From: Clostridia bacterium
Lineage (GTDB): Bacteria > Bacillota > Clostridia > Oscillospirales > CAG-272
Assembly (NCBI GenBank): GCA_900770145.1
Contig: CAAGJL010000074.1
Span: forward strand, 1 to 5,363
DNA: 5,363 bases
Direction: 5' to 3'
The position numbers and the translations under genes are program-made. The notes under the pieces are model-generated. The model had not been told where the DNA came from and did no database searches. It saw nothing but the letters and a program-made list of their open reading frames with translations. Positions 1 through 4,473 of the stretch are shown here, piece by piece (the first letter of the stretch is position 1; every line of letters starts with the position of its first letter).

Positions 1-1020
1 AGCGAGCAGTTTGTGGCGGAATTGCTGAAAGAAATGAACGTGGCTACCAAATATATCATCGTCAGCGAGTCGGGCGCTTCCATTTATTCCGCCTCCAAAC
101 TGGCGGCAGAGGAATTCCCGGAGTTTGACGTGATGCAGCGCTCCGCGGTCTCCATCGCGCGGAGATTGCAGGATCCGCTGGCGGAGTTGGTGAAGATCGA
201 CCCCAAATCCATTGGCGTGGGGCAGTATCAGCACGATATGAAGCCCGCAAGACTGGATGACGCGCTGACCGGCGTGGTGGAGGATTGCGTCAACAGTGTG
301 GGCGTGGATCTCAACACCGCTTCCCACTCCCTGCTTTCCTACATTTCCGGCATCAATGCCACTGCCGCAAAAAACATCGTAAAATACCGGGAGGAAAACG
401 GGGAATTCAAGACCCGCGCGGGCGTGCTGAAAGTGCCGCGTATCGGCGGCAAGGCATATGAGCAATGCGCAGGCTTTCTGCGCGTGCCCGGCTCCGGAGA
501 GGTGCTGGATAACACCGGCGTGCATCCGGAGTCCTATGAGGCGGCACGGGCGCTGTTGCGGAAGTTCGGCTATACCGAGGAGGACGTGCGGGGCGGCAAA
601 CTCGGCAAACTCTCCGGTGAGGTTGCAAGAGCGGGGGCTGCCAAGGTCGCGGCGGAGTTGGGGATCGGTGAGCCGACCCTTGCCGACATCGTGACGGAAT
701 TGCAAAAACCCGGCAGAGACCTGCGCGACGATTTTGCGCCGCCGGTGCTTCGGGATGACGTGCTGGAACTCTCTGACCTCAAACCCGGCATGCTGCTCAC
801 CGGAACGGTACGCAACGTAATCGATTTCGGCGCGTTTGTGGATATCGGCGTACATCAGGACGGGCTGGTGCATATTTCGGAACTTTCCGACAAATTTGTC
901 AAACATCCGCGCGAGGTCGTTTCGGTGGGGGACATCGTGCAGGTCAGGGTCCTTAGCGTTGACTTGCAGAAAAAGCGGATTGCCCTTTCGATGAAAACGC
1001 CGAAATCCGCGGAAAAGTAA
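1..1020 (+). CDS. tex: Tex family transcription accessory / S1 RNA-binding protein, C-terminal part (5' truncated by window)
   Basis: The reading frame is open from base 1 and ends at TAA 1018-1020, giving 339 residues, about the C-terminal half of a Tex protein (usually 700-780 residues). It enters within the YqgF/RNase H-like domain: 'SESGASIYSASKLAAEEFPE' and 'SIGVGQYQHD' (about residues 71-80) are Tex hallmarks. A helix-hairpin-helix region follows at about 98-162 ('VGVDLNTAS', 'LLSYISGI', 'AYEQCAGFLRV'), then a linker, then one S1 domain at about 260-332 ('GTVRNVIDFGAFVDIGVHQDG', 'GLVHISELSDKF', 'KRIALSMK'). Tex proteins are cytoplasmic nucleic-acid-binding factors linked to transcription and RNA metabolism; the exact role in this organism is inferred from the family. 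The protein stops about 10 residues after the S1 domain, without a long tail. The GTG at 13 is an internal valine codon, not a start. Family assignment is very secure. Confidence 0.96.
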   Translation, partial: SEQFVAELLKEMNVATKYIIVSESGASIYSASKLAAEEFPEFDVMQRSAVSIARRLQDPLAELVKIDPKSIGVGQYQHDMKPARLDDALTGVVEDCVNSVGVDLNTASHSLLSYISGINATAAKNIVKYREENGEFKTRAGVLKVPRIGGKAYEQCAGFLRVPGSGEVLDNTGVHPESYEAARALLRKFGYTEEDVRGGKLGKLSGEVARAGAAKVAAELGIGEPTLADIVTELQKPGRDLRDDFAPPVLRDDVLELSDLKPGMLLTGTVRNVIDFGAFVDIGVHQDGLVHISELSDKFVKHPREVVSVGDIVQVRVLSVDLQKKRIALSMKTPKSAEK

Positions 1021-1040
1021 ATGTTATTTACTCGCTTTTC
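1016..1040 (+). terminator. Weak candidate terminator after tex
   Basis: AGTAAAT (1016-1022) and ATTTACT (1026-1032) form a perfect 7-bp stem with a GTT loop, overlapping the tex stop codon, followed by CGCTTTTC. The stem is AT-rich and the T-run is short and interrupted, so this would be a poor intrinsic terminator. No better candidate lies before the next gene. Confidence 0.22.
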
Positions 1041-1062
1041 GTAATTTTCGCGGAATATTCAC

Positions 1063-1077
1063 ACTTGTTGTACAAGT
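1063..1077. promoter_or_regulatory. Candidate operator: 6-3-6 inverted repeat upstream of the ABC ATPase gene
   Basis: ACTTGT-TGT-ACAAGT is a perfect inverted repeat, and its core TTGTTGTACAA fits the TNGTNNNACNA pattern described for FadR-type GntR regulators. A second half-site-like TTGCACAA (1077-1084) follows directly, giving TTGTACAA/TTGCACAA copies 9 bp apart. It lies about 63 bp upstream of the -10 box at 1140. Seen: the symmetry. Inferred: regulator binding. No regulator gene is in the window. Confidence 0.35.
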
Positions 1078-1106
1078 TGCACAAAGTAAAGAGAATAAAT
1101 TCGGAA

Positions 1107-1125
1107 GTTTGACATCTTCTCAAAC
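1107..1125. promoter_or_regulatory. Candidate operator overlapping the -35 region of the ATPase promoter
   Basis: GTTTGA-CATCTTC-TCAAAC is a perfect 6-7-6 inverted repeat. Its right arm covers the best-spaced -35 candidate (1117-1122), so a bound protein would block RNA polymerase. The consensus-looking TTGACA at 1109-1114 sits mostly in its left arm and is 25 bp from the -10 box, too far for a normal -35. Confidence 0.35.
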
Positions 1126-1145
1126 GGGCTGAGTTTTGCTATAAT
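1117..1145 (+). promoter_or_regulatory. Extended -10 promoter for the ABC ATPase gene
   Basis: A perfect TATAAT (1140-1145) is preceded by TGC, forming an extended -10 element (TGCTATAAT). With a 17-bp spacer the -35 is TTCTCA (1117-1122), 4 of 6 consensus matches; extended -10 promoters tolerate a weak -35. Transcription would start near 1152, giving a leader of about 50 nt before the ATG at 1204. Confidence 0.7.
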
Positions 1146-1168
1146 ATATGATGTTGAATTAGAGATTC

Positions 1169-1195
1169 CGGATGTTCCGCATCCGCATAAGGAGG
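1169..1195 (+). promoter_or_regulatory. Leader hairpin and strong Shine-Dalgarno of the ABC ATPase gene
   Basis: CGGATG (1169-1174) and CATCCG (1180-1185) form a 6-bp stem with loop TTCCG. Three bases downstream begins TAAGGAGG (1188-1195), whose GGAGG is 8 nt from ATG 1204. The ribosome binding site fixes the start. The hairpin leaves the binding site free and could protect the 5' end of the short leader; that role is inferred. Confidence 0.55.
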
Positions 1196-1203
1196 ATTTC
1201 AGA

Positions 1204-2319
1204 ATGGCAAGCCTGTCTTTAAGACACATCTACAAAAAATATCCGGGCGGTGTAACTGCCGTTTCCGATTTTAATCTGGAGATCAAGGACAAAGAGTTTA
1301 TCGTATTTGTCGGCCCCTCCGGTTGCGGGAAATCCACGACCCTGCGTATGATTGCAGGTTTGGAGGAGATCACGGAGGGCGAACTTTTCATCGGCGACCA
1401 GTTGGTCAACGATGTGGCGCCGAAAGACCGTCAGATCGCCATGGTGTTCCAGAACTACGCTCTGTACCCGCACATGTCCGTGTTTGACAACATGGCATTC
1501 GGTCTGAAACTGAACAAGACCCCGAAAGAGGAAATCAAGCGCCGCGTGGAAGAAGCCGCGCGCATCCTGGAAATTTCCCACCTGCTTGACCGTAAACCGA
1601 AGGCTTTGTCCGGCGGTCAGAAACAGCGTGTGGCTCTTGGTCGTGCCATTGTGCGTAAACCGAAATTATTCCTGTTTGACGAGCCGCTTTCCAACCTGGA
1701 CGCGAAACTCCGTGCCAGCATGAGAACCGAGCTGACCAAACTGCACAAACGCGTAGAGACCACCTTTATTTACGTTACGCACGACCAGGTTGAGGCTATG
1801 ACCATGGCTTCCCGTATCGTGGTGATGAAAGACGGTCTGATTCAGCAGGTCGACACCCCGCAGAACCTGTATGACAACCCCTGCAATGTGTTTGTTGCCG
1901 GCTTTATCGGCACCCCTCAGATGAACTTCATCAACGGCACGCTCTCTCAGAAGGGCGAGGACGTGTTCTTCCACTTTGACGGAAACACCATCAAGCTGCC
2001 CGCCGAGAAAAATGCGGACAACGTGCTGAAAGATTATATCGGCAAAGAAGTGATCGCAGGCATCCGCCCCGAATGCATCCATGACGCCCCGATGCAGCTG
2101 GCTGCTCTGCCGGACAGCACCATTGAAGTGGATGTTGACGTGGTCGAGTTGATGGGCGCGGAGATTTACCTCTATATCAAGAGCGGTGAGGAGACCAATA
2201 TGATTGCCCGCGTTTCCGCCCGTTCCACCAGCCGCGCAGGCGACAAAATCAAAGTCGCGCTGGATGTTTCCCGCATTCACCTGTTCGACAAGGACACGGA
2301 GCGCTACATCGTACACTGA
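1204..2319 (+). CDS. msmX: CUT1-family sugar ABC transporter ATP-binding protein (MsmX/UgpC/MalK class)
   Basis: This 371-residue protein is the nucleotide-hydrolysing subunit of carbohydrate importers, acting on the inner face of the membrane. All catalytic motifs are intact: Walker A GPSGCGKST (37-45), Q-loop 'VFQNYALYPH' with Q83, signature LSGGQ (135-139), Walker B KLFLFDEP (about 155-161), D-loop SNLD (163-166) and H-loop H193 in YVTHDQ. Residues from about 240 form the OB/TOBE-type regulatory domain typical of MalK/MsmX, including 'GIRPE'. It resembles Bacillus MsmX closely, as I remember that sequence ('ADKEFIVFVGPSGCGKSTT', 'VNDVAPKDR', 'NMAFGLKL'). No permease or solute-binding gene lies beside it; such orphan ATPases commonly energise several CUT1 importers, so its substrates cannot be read from here. 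UgpC is the other name automatic pipelines use. It has its own promoter and terminator, consistent with a one-gene transcript. Confidence 0.94.
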   Translation: MASLSLRHIYKKYPGGVTAVSDFNLEIKDKEFIVFVGPSGCGKSTTLRMIAGLEEITEGELFIGDQLVNDVAPKDRQIAMVFQNYALYPHMSVFDNMAFGLKLNKTPKEEIKRRVEEAARILEISHLLDRKPKALSGGQKQRVALGRAIVRKPKLFLFDEPLSNLDAKLRASMRTELTKLHKRVETTFIYVTHDQVEAMTMASRIVVMKDGLIQQVDTPQNLYDNPCNVFVAGFIGTPQMNFINGTLSQKGEDVFFHFDGNTIKLPAEKNADNVLKDYIGKEVIAGIRPECIHDAPMQLAALPDSTIEVDVDVVELMGAEIYLYIKSGEETNMIARVSARSTSRAGDKIKVALDVSRIHLFDKDTERYIVH

Positions 2320-2328
2320 TGTGAACGC

Positions 2329-2361
2329 AAACGGGCGCCGGAATTTCCGGCGCCCGTTTTT
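2329..2361 (+). terminator. Intrinsic terminator after the ABC ATPase gene
   Basis: ACGGGCGCCGGA (2331-2342) pairs with TCCGGCGCCCGT (2346-2357) around loop ATT, a 12-bp GC-rich stem that can extend by two A-T pairs to 2329/2359. It is followed by TTTTT (2357-2361). It starts 9 bases after the stop codon. This is a classic rho-independent terminator. Confidence 0.93.
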
Positions 2362-2363
2362 GC

Positions 2364-2392
2364 TTGACATTTTTGCGCTTCTGCGGTACAAT
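2364..2392 (+). promoter_or_regulatory. Near-consensus sigma-A promoter of the protease-tadA-RAYT operon
   Basis: TTGACA (2364-2369), a 17-bp spacer and TACAAT (2387-2392) give 11 of 12 consensus bases at optimal spacing. The expected start is near 2399, leaving a leader of about 25 nt to the ATG at 2424. It begins two bases after the T-run of the preceding terminator. No operator-like dyad is evident, which suggests constitutive expression. Confidence 0.88.
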
Positions 2393-2410
2393 AATAAAAA
2401 GAGAAATCGG

Positions 2411-2417
2411 AAAGGAG
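2411..2417 (+). promoter_or_regulatory. Ribosome binding site fixing the protease start
   Basis: AAAGGAG lies 6 nt before ATG 2424. It decides against the upstream in-frame TTG at 2364, which is the -35 box of the promoter and would not be transcribed. Confidence 0.85.
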
Positions 2418-2423
2418 CAAGTT

Positions 2424-3422
2424 ATGACCCCGGATGAACGGCAATATAAAAGCACCACCACGCGCTTAGCGGCAAGTATGCTGGTGTTTTTGGCGCTCTT
2501 TTTTATTTACAGTTTTGCCATCGGTATTCTTTCCGGTATGACTGCCGGGAAGGGCGCGATGGGCAAAGTGATTTATGAGATCGTGTACGGGCTGGGCTAT
2601 GCCGCCGCCTTTGTGCTTCCGGTATTCTTTTTCGGGTGGATTTCCAAAGGCAAGCCGCGGGAGCGTATTTATTTCAACGCCGCGCTCCCCAAAGAAACGC
2701 CGATGTATCTTTTTGCGGGGCTTGCGATCATTTCCGCCGCCGCCTATCTCAACAGCCTGATGTTGGAGGTTTTCAACTATTCCTCTTTTACGGATACCAT
2801 AACGTCCGCCGCGGATGTGACCACCAACTATGAGCTGGTGTTGATGGTGTTTACCACCGCCGTGGTGCCCGCCTTTGTGGAAGAATTGCTCTTCCGCGGG
2901 CTGGTGCTGACCAACCTTTTGCCGTATGGCAGAACCACCGCTATCTTTGCCAGCGCCCTGTTGTTCGGCGCCATGCACCAGAACGCGGGGCAGTTTTTCT
3001 ACGCGACCGTGGCAGGACTGGTGCTGGGGTATCTGTACGTGAAAACGCGTACCGTCTGGTGCGGGGTGCTGTTGCATTTTGTCAATAACTTTTATTCCGT
3101 GCTGTCCTCTGTCTGGGCGGAGCGCTTGCCGGAAGAGACCGGTAACATCGCGCTGACCCTGCTGGCAGTCGGGATTTTTGCCCTTGGTATTCTCTCCTTT
3201 GTTTATCTCCTGACCGGGGAAAAAGACGAAACGGCAAAAATCCGTGAGAACGGCGCCTTCGGCGTGGCACTGCCCGCCGCTCCGGATTACGCGGCAATCG
3301 AGATTCCCGCGCGCCGGCGCGTGCGACTTTTCTTCAACGCCCCGATGATTGTATTTTTTGCCATTTCCGCTTCGGAAATGTTGCTTTATATCCTGCTTGC
3401 GGCAGTCGGAACATTCGGATGA
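2424..3422 (+). CDS. CPBP family intramembrane glutamic endopeptidase (CAAX protease / Abi-like)
   Basis: A 332-residue polytopic membrane protein. The family signature is complete: EELLFRG at 153-159 (catalytic glutamates E153/E154, R158), FGAMH at 181-185 (H185) and HFVNN at 218-222 (H218, N222). Hydrophobic stretches lie at about 15-38, 50-73, 93-113, 137-152, 171-183, 188-206, 208-226, 242-264 and 304-328. CPBP proteins include prenyl-protein (CAAX) proteases, bacteriocin-maturation or immunity proteins and Abi proteins; the substrate here is unknown and nothing nearby suggests a bacteriocin. After the catalytic core comes a hydrophilic, charged segment (about 265-303, with 'EKDETAKIREN' and 'PARRRVR') and one more membrane helix at the C-terminus, an extension beyond the core domain. 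Its TGA overlaps the tadA start by 4 bases. Family confident, function open. Confidence 0.9.
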   Translation: MTPDERQYKSTTTRLAASMLVFLALFFIYSFAIGILSGMTAGKGAMGKVIYEIVYGLGYAAAFVLPVFFFGWISKGKPRERIYFNAALPKETPMYLFAGLAIISAAAYLNSLMLEVFNYSSFTDTITSAADVTTNYELVLMVFTTAVVPAFVEELLFRGLVLTNLLPYGRTTAIFASALLFGAMHQNAGQFFYATVAGLVLGYLYVKTRTVWCGVLLHFVNNFYSVLSSVWAERLPEETGNIALTLLAVGIFALGILSFVYLLTGEKDETAKIRENGAFGVALPAAPDYAAIEIPARRRVRLFFNAPMIVFFAISASEMLLYILLAAVGTFG

Positions 3423-3886
3423 TGCCGCGCGAGGATGAAAAATGGATGCGCGCGGCGCTATCAGAGGCACAAAAAGCCGCTGACGAGGGGGAGACCCCGG
3501 TGGGCGCCGTGCTGGTAGCGGGCGGGGAGCTGATTGCCGCCGGACATAATGCGCGCGAGGCGAAGCATGACGTGACCTCTCACGCCGAAATGGAAGCCAT
3601 CCGCGCGGCGGAAAGCAAAAAGGGGGATTGGCGGCTTTCCGATATGACCCTGTACGTCACGTTGGAGCCGTGCCCGATGTGTGCGGGGGCAATCCTTGCG
3701 GCGCGTATTCCCCGCGTGGTATACGGCGCCAAGGACGCAACCGCCGGAGCCATGGGCAGCGTGCTGAATCTGCCGCGTTACCCCCTGGGCGCCCGCCCCG
3801 AAGTGGTTTCCGGCGTTCTTGCCGATGAATCCCGCGCCCTCCTGCAATCCTTTTTCCGTTCCCGGCGGAAAAATGAAAAACGATGA
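3419..3886 (+). CDS. tadA: tRNA-specific adenosine-34 deaminase TadA
   Basis: This 155-residue zinc enzyme deaminates A34 to inosine in the anticodon of tRNA-Arg(ACG), an essential decoding step in most bacteria. The deaminase signatures are intact: SHAEME with zinc ligand H55 and catalytic E57, and PCPMC (84-88) with zinc ligands C85 and C88. 'GETPVGAVLV' (24-33), 'ARIPRVVYGAKD' (95-106) and 'AGAMGSVLNL' (109-118) match TadA rather than cytidine or guanine deaminases. Length is normal. The start ATG (3419) overlaps the protease stop as ATGA; a second ATG at 3422 is equally possible, and neither has a good ribosome binding site, so translation is probably coupled to the upstream gene. Its own stop overlaps the RAYT start in the same way. 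GC is high: a hand count of 3661-3720 gives 41 of 60. No SRP RNA or dnaX gene follows, unlike the common Bacillus arrangement. Confidence 0.95.
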   Translation: MMPREDEKWMRAALSEAQKAADEGETPVGAVLVAGGELIAAGHNAREAKHDVTSHAEMEAIRAAESKKGDWRLSDMTLYVTLEPCPMCAGAILAARIPRVVYGAKDATAGAMGSVLNLPRYPLGARPEVVSGVLADESRALLQSFFRSRRKNEKR

Positions 3887-4419
3887 CACCGCCAACAGAT
3901 TTGCCAAGCAGAAAAAGCCCTCGCTTAAAAGAGCTGAATTACAGTTCCGCCGGTGCTTATTTTATAACGGTATGCACCCAAAACCGAAAAAATACTCTAT
4001 CTGTCATTCCCAATATAAATGTTCCCCAATTTTCCGTAGGGGAGGGGTTTCCCCTCCCGCAATTAACTCTGACAGGTGCAATTACAGAAAAGTGGATTCA
4101 AAATATCTCCGAAAAATACCCACAGATCACCGTAGACTGTTATACCGTGATGCCCAATCACTTTCATTTGCTGTTATCTGTCGCGGAGCATAGCGGGAGG
4201 GGAGACCCCTCCCCTACGGTAGAAACCGTGATTGGGTGGTTGAAGTATCAAATCACGAAAGAATCCAACCGGCAGGCGGGGGAATCCGGCAGAAAGGTGT
4301 TTCAGCGTTCTTTTTATGACCACGTCGTCCGGAATGAAACCGATTATCTGGAAATCACCCGATACATTCTTGAAAACCCTTTGCGCTGGCATTTTGACAA
4401 ATTATATACCGAAGAATAA
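3883..4419 (+). CDS. REP-associated tyrosine transposase (RAYT, Y1/IS200-like TnpA_REP family)
   Basis: A 178-residue protein of the Y1 HUH single-strand DNA transposase superfamily. Seen: 'GAYFITVCTQNR' (24-35), the first strand of the fold; the HUH motif PNHFHLLL (91-98) with metal ligands H93 and H95; and the C-terminal block 'VFQRSFYDHVVRNETDY' (139-155), with the likely nucleophilic tyrosine Y145 or a neighbour, then 'YILENPLRWHFDKLY' (161-175). Family members nick and join single-stranded DNA at REP hairpins with a GTAG foot; most are single-copy and domesticated. ATG 3883 overlaps the tadA stop (ATGA) and has only a weak upstream AG-rich site, so translation is probably coupled. The gene is much AT-richer than tadA (22 GC of 60 at 4081-4140), suggesting acquisition. 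Two REP-like hairpins in opposite orientation are embedded in frame, encoding about residues 51-60 and 104-113. No terminal repeats of a classical IS were found. Catalytic activity is inferred from intact motifs. Confidence 0.9.
   Translation: MTPPTDLPSRKSPRLKELNYSSAGAYFITVCTQNRKNTLSVIPNINVPQFSVGEGFPLPQLTLTGAITEKWIQNISEKYPQITVDCYTVMPNHFHLLLSVAEHSGRGDPSPTVETVIGWLKYQITKESNRQAGESGRKVFQRSFYDHVVRNETDYLEITRYILENPLRWHFDKLYTEE
4034..4060 (+). repeat. REP-like element, copy 1 (forward), inside the RAYT gene
   Basis: A 27-base element with the GTAG foot at 4036-4039. A perfect 8-bp hairpin follows: GGGAGGGG (4040-4047), loop TTT, CCCCTCCC (4051-4058). This matches the GTAG-plus-hairpin form of known RAYT substrates. 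It is read in frame as 'SVGEGFPLP'; the frame used avoids the TAG stop contained in the foot. Copy 2 (4193-4219) is its reverse complement with one mismatch. Confidence 0.85.
4193..4219 (-). repeat. REP-like element, copy 2 (reverse), inside the RAYT gene
   Basis: The reverse complement of copy 1 apart from one base (position 4204 versus 4049). Its hairpin is GGGAGGGG (4195-4202), loop AGA, CCCCTCCC (4206-4213), and the GTAG foot reads on the minus strand at 4214-4217. On the plus strand it is translated as 'GRGDPSPT'. The two copies are separated by 132 bases containing the HUH codons, a head-to-head pair resembling a BIME. Confidence 0.85.
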
Positions 4420-4432
4420 ACGGCAACCAAAT

Positions 4433-4473
4433 AACAAACGGGCAAAATTCAACGAATTTTGCCCGTTTGTTTT
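4433..4473. terminator. Bidirectional intrinsic terminator between RAYT and icd
   Basis: The arms at 4433-4450 and 4454-4471 form a perfect 18-bp stem (core ACGGGCAAAATTC) around loop AAC. TTTT (4470-4473) follows on the plus strand. On the minus strand the stem is followed by a T-rich ATTTGG stretch. It begins 13 bases after the RAYT stop and ends directly against the icd stop codon (TAA on the minus strand, 4472-4474), so it probably serves both convergent transcripts, more strongly the plus strand. Confidence 0.9.

Noticed and set aside
1021..1203. Riboswitch or small RNA gene in the tex-ATPase intergenic stretch
   Set aside because: After the predicted start near 1152 only about 50 nt of leader remain, with one 6-bp hairpin. 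That is too little for a known riboswitch fold, and no terminator precedes the start codon.
1666..2391. Long minus-strand open frame (241 codons) opposite the ABC ATPase gene
   Set aside because: Its translation is rich in H, G and V with no recognisable domain. It lies opposite a strongly conserved gene and arises from that gene's codon bias. It also runs through the terminator.
2364..2423. Upstream TTG start adding 20 residues to the CPBP protease
   Set aside because: The TTG is the first half of the -35 box, upstream of the expected transcript start, while ATG 2424 has a well-placed AAAGGAG.
3310..3321. 12-bp perfect palindrome CGCGCCGGCGCG
   Set aside because: It lies inside the protease coding sequence, encodes an arginine-rich stretch in GC-rich DNA and has no repeat elsewhere in the window; chance is enough.
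2466..3470. Minus-strand open frame of 334 codons opposite the CPBP protease gene
   Set aside because: The product is low-complexity and rich in H, Q, G and K, with no domain. The plus strand has intact catalytic motifs, a ribosome binding site and a promoter.
3461..3907. Minus-strand open frame opposite tadA
   Set aside because: It mirrors the high-GC codon pattern of tadA and has no family match or upstream signals that I can see.
3819..4193. Plus-strand frame of 124 codons spanning the tadA end and the RAYT start
   Set aside because: It is out of frame with both genes, and its product has no recognisable motif. The RAYT frame carries the HUH motif and conserved C-terminal block.
4039..4202. 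G-quadruplex from the GGGG runs in the two REP-like elements
   Set aside because: Each element has only two G-runs on a given strand and the elements are over 130 bases apart. Hairpin pairing explains the sequence better.
3886..4432. SRP RNA (4.5S) gene expected downstream of tadA in some Bacillota
   Set aside because: The region is fully occupied by the RAYT coding sequence, and I see no SRP Alu/S-domain-like pairing or GGAA-tetraloop helix there.
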